Counted from the stretch's first letter, positions 26,175 to 34,661 are shown. The stretch: DNA of 64,000 nucleotides from Pseudovibrio ascidiaceicola (GCF_900114245.1 NZ_FOSK01000016.1:57404-121403), one strand, 5' to 3'. Notes: generated by a model not told the origin, from the letters alone. A program made the numbers and translations.

Positions 26175-27440
26175 ATGAATTTTCTCAAATCCCGCCTGAC
26201 AGCACTTTCTTTATCTGCAGTCACGGTATTTCTACCAGTGCACGCCTTTGCACAGAGCGATTTCAGCAATTATTTCAACGAGATCATCGAAACCGCTGAT
26301 TATGAAACTGGTATCGCATCCTTTGTTAGCACCTCAGAGCAAAACCCGGAAAACAACCAGGCAAAGCTCGCATTGGGCGCGCTCCAGTTTCTCAATGCCC
26401 TCCAAGGCATCCAGCAGGACCTATATAAATACGGCGCCGGAAACACATCCCCAAACAGAAGCCTAAGGTCGATCCTCCCAGTCTTCAGAATTCCTGTTGC
26501 CCCCAATCCAACGCCAGAACCCGTTTCCTACGACAAAACACGGGAGACACTGGAGAAATTCGTTACCCAGTTGGAACAGGCAAATGAAACACTCAGTGGC
26601 ATCTCCGAGCAGCCTGTGAAGCTTACAGTAGACCTGCTGAAGATCGGCCTAGATGCAGACAACAGCGGAACCGTGGAACCCCACGAAAACCTCGCCACAG
26701 TTCTCTCAGGCCTTTCCAGAAGAAGCCCGTTTCAACTTGAGGATGATACAACAACGTTTCCTATTACCTTCGACCGGGCGGACGCAAAGTGGTTACAGGG
26801 ATATTCTAACCTACTAATGTCAATGGGTAATTTCCTACTCGCCTTTGACTATGAGAACACCTACGATCTGACCTTTCATAGCGTCTTCGGCCCATCAGCA
26901 ACCACTTACGGCCAGCAGCTGGAGGAGAAGGGCAAAGCAGACAACGGGCGCGGCTTTGGTTCCTTTGCGACCCCAATCAACTTTCTGCATTCCATTAACT
27001 GGACTGTAGAGAACCCCGATCGTCTCAAGGCAACACGCCATGACCTCTTGAAGGTAATGCAACTGAACTACGAGACATGGGATCTCATTCAGCAAGAAAC
27101 CGATGACGACAATGAATGGCTGCCAAACCCCAATCAGACCAGTCCGTTTCAAGCGCTCCCCGTCACCCAAGAGACCATCGACAGCTGGCTGGAAGCCGTC
27201 AAAGCCTCCGAACAGGTACTGAACGGAGAGCTTTTGATTCCGTCCATGGTGTTTGACGGCGGGATCAATATGAAGACCTTCTTCGAAACCGCAAAGATCT
27301 TCGATCTTGTGCTCTTCATCACCGGACCAAACTCCGTTGACTATGTGCAACAAGGCCCTGTTTGGGAAGGCAATTTCATGCGCACAATCACCCGCCCAAT
27401 GGGCCGAAACTTCGGTTCATTTGCGCTCTGGTTCAACTAG
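26175..27440 (+). CDS. Exported protein with an EF-hand-like loop, function unknown
   Basis: A 421-residue protein started at ATG 26175, 6 nt after AGGAGA; the open frame upstream lacks a ribosome site. A Sec signal peptide covers about 1-26 (ends HAFAQ-SD). The mature part is acidic and apparently helical. A loop DADNSGTVEPHE (about residue 160) matches canonical EF-hand spacing (acidic or oxygen ligands at 1, 3, 5, 12 and Gly at 6), suggesting Ca2+ binding. It lacks membrane helices and a lipobox. No family is recognised. A bidirectional terminator follows. Confidence 0.75.
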   Translation: MNFLKSRLTALSLSAVTVFLPVHAFAQSDFSNYFNEIIETADYETGIASFVSTSEQNPENNQAKLALGALQFLNALQGIQQDLYKYGAGNTSPNRSLRSILPVFRIPVAPNPTPEPVSYDKTRETLEKFVTQLEQANETLSGISEQPVKLTVDLLKIGLDADNSGTVEPHENLATVLSGLSRRSPFQLEDDTTTFPITFDRADAKWLQGYSNLLMSMGNFLLAFDYENTYDLTFHSVFGPSATTYGQQLEEKGKADNGRGFGSFATPINFLHSINWTVENPDRLKATRHDLLKVMQLNYETWDLIQQETDDDNEWLPNPNQTSPFQALPVTQETIDSWLEAVKASEQVLNGELLIPSMVFDGGINMKTFFETAKIFDLVLFITGPNSVDYVQQGPVWEGNFMRTITRPMGRNFGSFALWFN

Positions 27441-27454
27441 CCACTCACACAAAG

Positions 27455-27484
27455 AAAAAGCCCGGCGACTTGGCCGGGCTTTTC
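27455..27484. terminator. Bidirectional terminator between the exported protein gene and ribN
   Basis: The stem AAAGCCCGGC/GCCGGGCTTT (27457-27466 with 27473-27482) with A-rich left and T-rich right borders separates two converging genes. Confidence 0.85.
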
Positions 27485-27486
27485 AA

Positions 27487-28386
27487 CTAATTCTGTTTGC
27501 GTTCCACATGAACCGTATAAAGCGATGCACCAATGATCAGCGCAGCCCCAAGCCACAAGTTGCCCGGTGGCACCCAGCCAAAGATGAGGAAACCGCAAAG
27601 CACATTAAGCGGCAACTTGAGATGATCAAACGGTTGCAAATAAGCTGCATCCACCTTTTCATAGGCCATAGCCAGCGAGCCTTGTGCAATCGCCCCTAAA
27701 AGCCCTGCCAGGATAATCAACCACCACATGTTCATGCCAACCGGCATTGCAAGGCCACCTGGGGCCAGAAAAGCCAGGACAAGATTAACTGGTGTCAGCA
27801 GCAGAAGAAGATATAGCGTTACAGACTGCGGGCTCTCACGCTCTTCCAGCTTCTTCATACAAAGAATAGAAGAACCCCACAGCAGAGCGGCAATAATCGG
27901 CAGGAAAGCAACCAACTGAAAGGCATCATCCCATGGGCTCAAGATGATCATGCCGCCCACAAAGCCAACTGCTGTCGCCGCCCAGCGCTGCCTGCTTGCG
28001 GTCTCTCGCAAGAACAACGCCGCTCCAATAGTCACGAAGAACGGGGAAGTCATCAAAAGCGCAATCGCCTGCCAGATTGGCACACCATTCGCCAAACCGG
28101 CGACCCAGAACTGAACGCCCAGCGCTGCTAGAAAGACGCGGAAGATATGCAGCGCTAATTGTTCTGTGTGCAATCCGTCAACACCAATGCGCCAGATCAC
28201 CGGCAGCATCGCAACAAGCGAGATCAGGTATTGCCAGAAGGTTGCACTGGTAGAACTCAATCCCTGCACCATCGTCAGATACTGCATAGCTGAGTTGGTG
28301 ATAGCAAAAGCAGCACCGGCAAAAACCATCCAGCTTGCGCCCACAACGGCTGCAGACGCACGAGTAGAACTGCGTGTTGAACTCAT
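27487..28386 (-). CDS. ribN: EamA/DMT-family riboflavin transporter (RibN type)
   Basis: A 299-residue protein with ten predicted membrane helices in two EamA repeats. RibN of rhizobia is a DMT-family riboflavin importer expressed under an FMN riboswitch; the strong FMN riboswitch 140 bases upstream is the main evidence for substrate. GAGGTG precedes the ATG by about 6 nt. Without the riboswitch one could only call it a drug/metabolite transporter. No riboflavin biosynthesis gene is in the window. Confidence 0.85.
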   Translation of the reverse strand: MSSTRSSTRASAAVVGASWMVFAGAAFAITNSAMQYLTMVQGLSSTSATFWQYLISLVAMLPVIWRIGVDGLHTEQLALHIFRVFLAALGVQFWVAGLANGVPIWQAIALLMTSPFFVTIGAALFLRETASRQRWAATAVGFVGGMIILSPWDDAFQLVAFLPIIAALLWGSSILCMKKLEERESPQSVTLYLLLLLTPVNLVLAFLAPGGLAMPVGMNMWWLIILAGLLGAIAQGSLAMAYEKVDAAYLQPFDHLKLPLNVLCGFLIFGWVPPGNLWLGAALIIGASLYTVHVERKQN

Positions 28387-28522
28387 GCACGCACCTCAAA
28401 TTCACGAGATAAAAACGGATTAAACATAAGAAATCTTTCTGATCCAAAGGGCCAACAACAGCCACGTTTCATTGAATCAGGACGCGCAAGCCAACAGTGC
28501 TCTTCAAAGCACCCCTCACCTA

Positions 28523-28666
28523 CATTCTCTTTCATCCGGACTATAACCGTCGGTTCCGGGTTCTCACCGGATCTGCTGACCCTTCCTGAACATGGAAGGC
28601 GCTCGCGGACTTATGGCTCGAAGGCCCATCACCACCGGTAGGGAATTACACCCCGCCCTGAGAATT
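28523..28666 (-). promoter_or_regulatory. FMN riboswitch (RFN element)
   Basis: Read on the minus strand, conserved blocks occur in order: CAGGGCGGGGTGTAATTCCC, ACCGGTGGTGATGGG, AGTCCGCGAGCG, a variable hairpin (CTTCC..GGAAG), GGTCAGCAGATCCGGTG, GAACCCGGAACCGACGG and TATAGTCCGGATGAAAGAG. Helix P1 is closed by ATTCTC (28660-28665) with GAGAAT (28524-28529). It lies in the leader of the DMT transporter gene and should lower its expression when FMN is plentiful. I could not see whether it acts by termination or by hiding the ribosome site. Confidence 0.96.
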
Positions 28667-28802
28667 ATCTCCCATCATAGGGAGACCTGATTTCTAACAG
28701 ATTCTCAGGAAATTGCGAGTTGTCTTTCAGTCTAACTGAAAACACATCTGTGAACGGACTGTCACCCGAAGACAGCCTCGCAACCTGCTGGCAGAAGAGC
28801 TG

Positions 28803-29225
28803 TTATCGCAGGTCCCATTGGCGCAGTTCCTCACGGTATGTCTCGGGGAAATCCCAGTGTTCTGCAGCTTCCAAAACACCTTCCCACGCTTTCACATGAG
28901 GCTTCCCCGTCCGCACAGTGCGGCTCATATACATGATGGCAGATTTATTCTGCCCGTCGCTGCGAACTGGAAGAAAGACCTTGTCCAGCCCCTTGCGGAA
29001 AAGCGCCTCTGCGCCATCCACAATCGCAACTTCCCCGATGCGGCAATCCCAAAGAACACCGTGAACACGCTTCCCCGGCGCTTTCACCATGGAAGGAACA
29101 CCCTCAGAAGTCACGATAAAGCGGTAACCATCCATGGAAGCTGGCCCCAGCGCTTTGGCGTGAGGACAGCGGCTTGCCATGGTCTTCGGGTTCATCAGGC
29201 GGCCATAAGCAAAATAAATCGGCAT
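28803..29225 (-). CDS. Gamma-glutamylcyclotransferase-like (AIG2/GGCT fold) protein
   Basis: A 140-residue protein of the GGCT fold: the N-terminal strand-loop IYFAYGRLMN corresponds to the family's YFAYGSNMN substrate loop, followed by MASRCPHAKALGPASMDGYRF and VHGVLWDC. The usual Ser-Asn of the loop is replaced by Arg-Leu here, which may alter the substrate. The ATG at 29225 lies 24 bases after the HAD gene stop, the last member of a pccA-HAD-GGCT operon. Confidence 0.78.
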   Translation of the reverse strand: MPIYFAYGRLMNPKTMASRCPHAKALGPASMDGYRFIVTSEGVPSMVKAPGKRVHGVLWDCRIGEVAIVDGAEALFRKGLDKVFLPVRSDGQNKSAIMYMSRTVRTGKPHVKAWEGVLEAAEHWDFPETYREELRQWDLR

Positions 29226-29249
29226 CAATTCAACTCATTACAAAGAAGG

Positions 29250-29912
29250 TCAAGCGACAAGACTGTCAGCAAGGTGAGCAGCAAGCTCTTCACGCGAAGC
29301 AACCACTGTATCAGCTCCGCAATCTGCAAGCTCCCCTTCAGAGCCATAGCCCCAGAGCACACCAACGGAGCGGACGCCATTTTCCTTCGCTGCGATAATG
29401 TCGTGCTTGCGATCACCAATCATAAGACACTGAGACGCGTCCAGATTTTCTTGTTCCAACAGGTAAGCCAGAAGGTCCACCTTGTTGCCACGGGTCATAT
29501 CAAGCTCGCAGCCGTAGGTTTTCTCAAAAAAACCATCCATCTCAAAGTGCGCGACAATCTTTTCCGCATAAACCCAAGGTTTGGATGTGCAAACAAACAA
29601 GCGATCTCCGCGATCCTTAGCAGCCTGCAGCAGCTCAATGATCCCATCGTAACGCACGTTTTCATAAAGCCCAACAGTGGTGAAGCGCTCACGATAAAGG
29701 CGAATACCCTCAAGGATCAGCTCTTCATCTTCCGTATTCAGAAGCTGGCGATATGTTTCTGTGAGAGGTGGCCCGATAACAAAGGCAAGATCTTCAGCGG
29801 GAGGAACGTCGCGGCCAAGCTTTTCAAGCGCGTATTGAACGCTCGTTACAATGCCGACAAAAGGGTCTGTCAGCGTTCCATCCAGATCAAAAAGCAGAGT
29901 GCGCAAAGCCAA
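29250..29912 (-). CDS. HAD-superfamily phosphatase (phosphoglycolate phosphatase-like)
   Basis: A 220-residue hydrolase with the nucleophile motif FDLDGTLTD (motif I), Thr in VCTSKPW (motif II), Lys in RGNKVDLL (motif III region) and acidic motif IV MIGDRKHDIIAA. A helical cap lies between motifs I and II, as in the Gph/PGP subgroup. Substrate is unproven. It lies 35 bases downstream of pccA and ahead of the GGCT-like gene. Confidence 0.88.
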   Translation of the reverse strand: MALRTLLFDLDGTLTDPFVGIVTSVQYALEKLGRDVPPAEDLAFVIGPPLTETYRQLLNTEDEELILEGIRLYRERFTTVGLYENVRYDGIIELLQAAKDRGDRLFVCTSKPWVYAEKIVAHFEMDGFFEKTYGCELDMTRGNKVDLLAYLLEQENLDASQCLMIGDRKHDIIAAKENGVRSVGVLWGYGSEGELADCGADTVVASREELAAHLADSLVA

Positions 29913-29947
29913 ATCCTCAACATAGGAATTGGCTTTACGCCAAATCC

Positions 29948-31966
29948 TTATTCAAATTCCATGATAACAGCATCAACTGCCAGACTGTCACCCGGAGCAG
30001 CCTTGATAGCGCTTACCACACAATCACGTTCGGCCCGAAGTACATTTTCCATTTTCATGGCTTCAACAATGGCCAATTGCTCACCTGCTTTCACTTCCTG
30101 TCCCTCTTCCACATGAAGAGAAACAACAAGCCCTGGCATTGGGCAAAGCAGCAGGTTGGATGTATCTGGCGCAACCTTCTCTGGCATCAATGCAGCGAGC
30201 TCAGCGTTGCGAGGCGTCATTACCTTGGCAACAACAGAATAGCCCTGCCAATCCAGCTGATAGCCATTCTCAACAGTCCGCACTTGTGCACTCACAGCGC
30301 GATCACCTACGTGACCTTTCCAAAGCATATCGCCCGGAACCCAGGAGGACGCAACACGTTCGCGAGCACCACCCTCAACACACACATCAATATCAAGTGG
30401 TGTCGCCGCCATACCTTCAATCAACTCAGCACCCAGCTTCTCACCGTTGATCAGAACACCCCATTCACGGCGTACACCTCCATGATGCGGCCGCAGGCGA
30501 CCCGGTAAATGGTCCAGACGCTCACGCTCAATCAGGTGCATGGAAAGCGCAACAGACGCCAGCACATTACGTGCCTCAGCATCAGGAGTAGCTGGTTCGA
30601 ACCCATCTGGATACTCATCAGCAATAAAGCCTGTTGCCAGCTGACCAGAACGCCAGCGCGGGTGCTTCATCAGCGATGCAAGAAACGGCACGTTATGCTG
30701 AATGCCATCCACTTGAAACTCATCAAGCGCAGTGCTCATACCTTCAATCGCTTCAGCTCGTGTCGGTGCATAAGTCACCAGCTTTGCGATCATCGGATCG
30801 TAGAACATGGAAATCTCAGAGCCTTCCACCACGCCGGTATCATTACGCACCAAATAAGCACCGTGGTCACCTTCTATAGGTGGGCGATAGCGTGTCAGAC
30901 GACCAATGGACGGCAGGAAGTTGCGATAAGGATCTTCAGCGTAAATGCGGCTCTCAACAGACCAACCATTCAGCTTGACCTCATCCTGTTTCAAAGAGAG
31001 CTCTTCACCAGCGGCAACGCGGATCATCTGCTCAACCAGATCAACCCCAGTGATCAGCTCTGTCACCGGATGCTCCACCTGAAGGCGGGTATTCATTTCA
31101 AGAAAGAAGAAGCTCTTGTCCTGTCCAGCTACAAACTCCACAGTCCCGGCACTGTCATAGTCAACAGCCTTGGCAAGTGCGACCGCCTGCTCACCCATCT
31201 TGCGACGGGTTTCTTCGTCCAGCAATGGAGACGGTGCTTCTTCGATCACCTTCTGGTTACGACGCTGAATGGAACATTCGCGCTCGCCCAGATAAACCGC
31301 GTTACCGTGTTTATCGCCCAGAACCTGAATTTCGATATGACGCGGGTTTTCAATAAACTTCTCGATGAAGATACGATCATCACCAAAGGAGCTGATAGCT
31401 TCAGACTTTGCGCGATCGAAGCCATCCATAGCCTCTTCATCGTTCCAGGCAATCCGCATGCCTTTACCACCACCGCCAGCGGAGGCTTTGATCATCACCG
31501 GATAGCCAATTTCAGTTGCAATCCGTTTGGCATCTTCTGGGCTTTCGATCAGTCCCATGTAACCAGGGACAGTCGAAACATCAGCTTCAGCAGCAAACCG
31601 CTTGGAGGTGATTTTGTCTCCCATCACCTCAATCGCTTTTGGATTAGGGCCGATAAAGACAATGCCTTCCTGCTTCAAACGCTCACAGAACTCTGCACGT
31701 TCGGAAAGGAAACCATAACCTGGGTGAACAGCCTCAGCGCCGGTCTGCTTGCATGCTTCAATAATCTTGTCGATCACGAGGTACGATTTCGCTGCAGCCG
31801 GTTCACCGATGTGAACGGCCTCATCAGCCATCTCCACATGAAGCGCATCCCGGTCAGCATCGGAGTAAACAGCAACCGTTTTGATCCCCATCGTTTTCGC
31901 CGTTTTGATAACACGGCAAGCGATTTCCCCACGGTTTGCGATCAGAATCTTTGAAAACATGCCCAT
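29948..31966 (-). CDS. pccA: Propionyl-CoA carboxylase alpha (biotin) subunit
   Basis: A 672-residue protein with biotin carboxylase at the N-terminus (KILIANRGEIACRVI; ATP-grasp loop ASAGGGGKGMRI; EMNTRLQVEHPVTE), a BT-type linker region (about 450-590) and a C-terminal biotinyl domain with the carrier lysine in VEAMKMENVL. With PccB it converts propionyl-CoA to methylmalonyl-CoA. Length and linker suit PccA rather than AccC. The beta subunit gene lies 3.2 kb away across folB and the secreted-protein array. It opens an operon with HAD and GGCT-like genes. Confidence 0.93.
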   Translation of the reverse strand: MGMFSKILIANRGEIACRVIKTAKTMGIKTVAVYSDADRDALHVEMADEAVHIGEPAAAKSYLVIDKIIEACKQTGAEAVHPGYGFLSERAEFCERLKQEGIVFIGPNPKAIEVMGDKITSKRFAAEADVSTVPGYMGLIESPEDAKRIATEIGYPVMIKASAGGGGKGMRIAWNDEEAMDGFDRAKSEAISSFGDDRIFIEKFIENPRHIEIQVLGDKHGNAVYLGERECSIQRRNQKVIEEAPSPLLDEETRRKMGEQAVALAKAVDYDSAGTVEFVAGQDKSFFFLEMNTRLQVEHPVTELITGVDLVEQMIRVAAGEELSLKQDEVKLNGWSVESRIYAEDPYRNFLPSIGRLTRYRPPIEGDHGAYLVRNDTGVVEGSEISMFYDPMIAKLVTYAPTRAEAIEGMSTALDEFQVDGIQHNVPFLASLMKHPRWRSGQLATGFIADEYPDGFEPATPDAEARNVLASVALSMHLIERERLDHLPGRLRPHHGGVRREWGVLINGEKLGAELIEGMAATPLDIDVCVEGGARERVASSWVPGDMLWKGHVGDRAVSAQVRTVENGYQLDWQGYSVVAKVMTPRNAELAALMPEKVAPDTSNLLLCPMPGLVVSLHVEEGQEVKAGEQLAIVEAMKMENVLRAERDCVVSAIKAAPGDSLAVDAVIMEFE

Positions 31967-32208
31967 CCCACATACACACCTTCTTTATTTACAGTGCAGG
32001 GTTGTAGGCATCTCTATGCACTTCCGCAACCTCACAATAGGGCGAAGAACCATCGCACTTTCGTAGGGGCAATGAATGCACAGAGCATCCAAATTTAAGC
32101 GTACTTTGATCTGCATCCAGAGCATTTTCTCAGGAAATGCATTGTGTTTCACGCTCACCTCTGGCAACACAGTTTTCCAGCAATCGAGAAGTCCTCAGGA
32201 GCCAAACA

Positions 32209-32589
32209 ATGAATGAAAACAAGATTTTTCTGGAAGGCCTGTCATTCTACGCGTTCCATGGCCTCCATGATGAAGAAGCCAAATTGGGTCAACGCTTTAT
32301 CATTGACCTGACTTGTTGGGCTGATTTTGAAAAGGCAACTGTTTCAGACAACTACGAAGATACCATCTGCTATGGCACCCTTGCGAAAACTGTAGAAGAC
32401 GTTGTGATCAATTCACGCTTCAACCTGCTGGAGCGTCTTGCCGGAGCCATCTGTGAAGCCGTTTTCGCTATGGATCCGCGAATCTTAAAAAGCACTGTGA
32501 AGGTCAACAAGCCATCTGCTCCGGTTCCTGTTCATACCGGCGGGTTTGGCGTGGAAGTCACACGTAAACGGCCTGCTTCAAAGAGTTAA
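32209..32589 (+). CDS. folB: Dihydroneopterin aldolase
   Basis: A 126-residue enzyme of folate synthesis that cleaves dihydroneopterin to hydroxymethyl-dihydropterin and glycolaldehyde. FLEGLSFYAFHGLHDEEAKLGQRFIIDL contains the typical tunnel-fold first strand and active-site Glu; DTICYGTLAKTVEDVV and LERLAGAICEAVF follow; KVNKPSAPVP holds the conserved Lys-Pro. AGGAG is 8 nt before the ATG at 32209. folK and folP are not nearby. Confidence 0.93.
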   Translation: MNENKIFLEGLSFYAFHGLHDEEAKLGQRFIIDLTCWADFEKATVSDNYEDTICYGTLAKTVEDVVINSRFNLLERLAGAICEAVFAMDPRILKSTVKVNKPSAPVPVHTGGFGVEVTRKRPASKS

Positions 32590-32726
32590 ATCGCCTGCAT
32601 CTTATTTAGACCCGGCTAACCACGGCTCGCCTTGATACTCGCACTTTTGAGCTATTGCCTTCAAAACATATGGAACTGCGGCTTTCACGCCCGCATCTTC
32701 ATCTGCTTTGTAAGGCAACAGATCCT

Positions 32727-33029
32727 ATGCGAAACGCCTCCACCACCATTATTGCCAGTAGTCTCATAACTCTGTTGTGGGTAGCCTCAGCCAATGCTCA
32801 GGCACGCCCGGATGCAAGGAGCCTGACTTGTGAACAGGCCAAGCAGCTGGTCACCAGCCGTGGAGGCGTCGTCCTGACCACGGGCCCGCGAACCTATGAG
32901 CGCTTTGTGAGCGACATCAGGTATTGCCTGCACAACGAAGTGCTTCGCAGAGAGTGGACCCAGACCAAAGACAACAATGCCTGCCAGATCGGTTATCGCT
33001 GCTCACCACGCACACGGCAGAATCAGTAA
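32727..33029 (+). CDS. Small secreted protein, four-cysteine type (array member 1)
   Basis: A 100-residue precursor with a signal peptide (about 1-24, ends SANA) and a mature part of about 75 residues. Landmarks shared by all five members: a Cys/Ala-xx-A motif (LTCEQAK), GGVVLTTGPRTYERFV, RYC, a TKD turn and IGYRC. It has four cysteines, at LTC, RYC, NAC and YRC. Similar short exported proteins of unknown function occur in many rhizobia-like alphaproteobacteria, as I recall. It forms a two-gene unit with the next member, 14 bases downstream. Confidence 0.8.
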   Translation: MRNASTTIIASSLITLLWVASANAQARPDARSLTCEQAKQLVTSRGGVVLTTGPRTYERFVSDIRYCLHNEVLRREWTQTKDNNACQIGYRCSPRTRQNQ

Positions 33030-33043
33030 CAAAGGAGGAGACT

Positions 33044-33364
33044 ATGCGGATATCAACATTACTCGTTCTTTCGAGCACTCTGGCCCTCATAGTTTCCACC
33101 GCTGCACAGGCACGGCCTGATACCCGGCAAATGTCCTGTCTGGAAGCCCGCTCTGTCGTGCAACGCGCAGGCGGCATTGTATTAAGCACTGGCGTTCGTA
33201 CTTATGACCGTTTCGTCGCAGGCCTCCAGTTTTGCCAGCCTTACGAACGTTTGATGAGCCGTTGGGTTCCCACGAAAGATCAAAAGCGCTGTTTCATCGG
33301 CTATTCATGTGAACCGGGTTACAACAGCGGCGAAGGTCCATTCGGCTCAGATATCTTCGACTGA
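33044..33364 (+). CDS. Small secreted protein, four-cysteine type (array member 2)
   Basis: A 106-residue precursor started at ATG 33044, with a strong GGAGGAG ribosome site. The signal peptide (about 1-23) ends AAQA-RP. The mature part aligns with member 1: MSCLEAR, GGIVLSTGVRTYDRFV, QFC, TKDQKRC and IGYSC, four cysteines in the same places. It has an extra C-terminal tail (GYNSGEGPFGSDIFD) rich in Gly and acidic residues not found in the others. It ends before a 550-base gap that separates it from members 3-5. Confidence 0.8.
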   Translation: MRISTLLVLSSTLALIVSTAAQARPDTRQMSCLEARSVVQRAGGIVLSTGVRTYDRFVAGLQFCQPYERLMSRWVPTKDQKRCFIGYSCEPGYNSGEGPFGSDIFD

Positions 33365-33858
33365 GTCCTCTGAAGATCCACGTTTCGAGCAAATACACTG
33401 CAGTTGCACCACAAAACGCAGCTGCAGTTACCCACATGCGAATCCTTCATCCACATCCTGCGAAACTCACCTTTCCCGTTCAGCATGACCAACAAGCGGT
33501 TGAGAACTCCTTTCTGTACCACCATCAAGCAAAAATGTGCGCTTGATCACAGACAGGCAAGTAATCCCCAAGAACACGAAGACACGAATTCGTTACCGGC
33601 CAAAATTCAGAGTTGTGAAAAGAAAATTTTGTGTTCCAAAACACATCTTACTCAAAAATTTCCAGTAAACATACAATCATCAACGAACAACAACAAACCA
33701 CAAACATCAAAACACAAAGCATACAACAAAAATAAGCTTGAACAAAAATAAGATAACTACAAGTTACAAGATATAAGGCGGCACGGAGTTGCCTTGTATC
33801 AGTCTAAATTGAAAAGACACGCCGAAATAACAACCAACATCGGCAAAATCCCATCAGG
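33365..33858. other. Long A/C-rich non-coding stretch inside the array
   Basis: About 500 bases without a supported gene. From roughly 33590 to 33770 the plus strand is strikingly rich in A and C and poor in G, with many CAA/ACA steps, so a transcript would be nearly unstructured. It is followed by a short G+C hairpin (about 33777-33797). It probably carries the promoter and a long leader for members 3-5. Confidence 0.5.
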
Positions 33859-33879
33859 AAGACTGCTCCTCCCGGTCTT
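33859..33879 (+). ncRNA. Leader hairpin before array member 3 (degenerate copy)
   Basis: AAGAC (33859-33863) and GTCTT (33875-33879) flank a CTCCTCCC-type loop, matching in place and loop sequence the longer hairpins before members 4 and 5. The stem is shortened by substitutions. Confidence 0.45.
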
Positions 33880-33915
33880 TCGCTCTGAAAATGACTAGAA
33901 CTGAAAGTAAAAGAA

Positions 33916-34206
33916 ATGAAAAAGATCGCTCTGACACTATCCGTACTCGGCCTCGTATCTGCTGCTTCTATCGCTCAGGCTGCTCTGGTAAACACCGGTG
34001 ACCTGACTGCCTCCCAGGCAAAGTTACTCGTACAGGACAAAGGCGCAATCGTCCTCGCAACTGGCCCAGGTCTCTATGACCGCTTCGTTGCAAACGCTTC
34101 TTACTGTGCCTCACACGAAGAAACACAGCGCGCTTACGTCGTAACCAAGGACTCCAACAGCTCGCTCATCGGTTACACCTGCGTCGTCGAAAACAGAAAC
34201 AACTAA
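33916..34206 (+). CDS. Small secreted protein, two-cysteine type (array member 3)
   Basis: A 96-residue precursor with a short signal peptide (MKKIALTLSVLGLVS.., cleavage after AQA at about 22). The mature part keeps the family core GAIVLATGPGLYDRFVANASYC and IGYTC, but the first cysteine (LTASQAK) and third cysteine (SNSSLIGY) of members 1 and 2 are replaced. It differs from member 4 at about nine positions, so the copies are recent. The ribosome site is weak (GAAAGTAA), and a leader hairpin precedes it. A second small hairpin (CTAAC/GTTAG) follows the stop. Confidence 0.85.
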   Translation: MKKIALTLSVLGLVSAASIAQAALVNTGDLTASQAKLLVQDKGAIVLATGPGLYDRFVANASYCASHEETQRAYVVTKDSNSSLIGYTCVVENRNN

Positions 34207-34210
34207 GCTT

Positions 34211-34229
34211 CTAACCTGCCTCAAGTTAG
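34211..34229 (+). ncRNA. Post-stop CTAAC/GTTAG hairpin, copy 1
   Basis: CTAAC and GTTAG enclose a CTGCCTCAA-like loop 4 bases after the stop of member 3. The same element follows members 4 (34618-34636) and 5 (35035-35053). Confidence 0.55.
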
Positions 34230-34252
34230 AGAGCTTCCCCCATCACCCTCTT

Positions 34253-34284
34253 AGGGAAAGACTGTTCCTCCCCAGTCTTTCCCT
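34253..34284 (+). ncRNA. Leader hairpin before array member 4
   Basis: A perfect 11-bp stem AGGGAAAGACT/AGTCTTTCCCT with a 10-base pyrimidine-rich loop, 39 bases before the start of member 4. Relative to the next copy one A-T pair is replaced by G-C on both sides, so pairing is conserved. No T-run follows. Confidence 0.7.
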
Positions 34285-34322
34285 CCCCAAATGACCTGAA
34301 TTATAAATTGAAAGTAAGACCA

Positions 34323-34613
34323 ATGAAAAAGATCGCTCTGACCCTATCCGTACTCGGCCTTGTATCTGCTGCTTCCATCGCTCAGGCTGCTCTGGTGAAC
34401 ACTGGTGACCTGACCGCCTCCCAGGCAAAGTCACTCGTACAGGATAAAGGCGCAATCGTTCTCTCAACCGGCCCAGGTCTTTATGACCGCTATGTCGCAA
34501 ACGCCTCCTACTGCGCAACACACGAAGAAACAGAACGCGCCTACGTTGTAACCAAAGACTCCAACCACTCCCTTATTGGTTACACCTGCGTGGTTGACAA
34601 CAAAAACAGCTAA
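34323..34613 (+). CDS. Small secreted protein, two-cysteine type (array member 4)
   Basis: A 96-residue precursor nearly identical to member 3 through the signal peptide and LVNTGDLTASQAK. The core GAIVLSTGPGLYDRYVANASYC and SLIGYTCVVDNKNS follows; only the YC and TC cysteines remain. The distance between starts of members 3 and 4 is 407 bases and between 4 and 5 is 409, so hairpin and gene were duplicated as one unit. Weak ribosome site as in member 3. Confidence 0.85.
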   Translation: MKKIALTLSVLGLVSAASIAQAALVNTGDLTASQAKSLVQDKGAIVLSTGPGLYDRYVANASYCATHEETERAYVVTKDSNHSLIGYTCVVDNKNS

Positions 34614-34617
34614 TTTT

Positions 34618-34636
34618 CTAACTCGCCCCAAGTTAG
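34618..34636 (+). ncRNA. Post-stop CTAAC/GTTAG hairpin, copy 2
   Basis: CTAAC/GTTAG, extendable to TTCTAAC/GTTAGAA (34616-34638), enclosing a TCGCCCCAA loop just after the stop of member 4. Confidence 0.55.
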
Positions 34637-34661
34637 AAGCACTCCCCCATCAACTCGCCTC

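Noticed and set aside
32122..32140. GCATTT..AAATGC palindrome upstream of folB as a regulator site or repeat copy
   Set aside because: Short, A+T-rich, and without a second copy or clear relation to the repeat family.
33404..33751. 115-codon plus-strand frame in the A/C-rich gap of the secreted-protein array
   Set aside because: Composition is low-complexity Asn/Lys/Thr/Ser driven by the A/C-rich DNA, with no ribosome site, domain or signal peptide.
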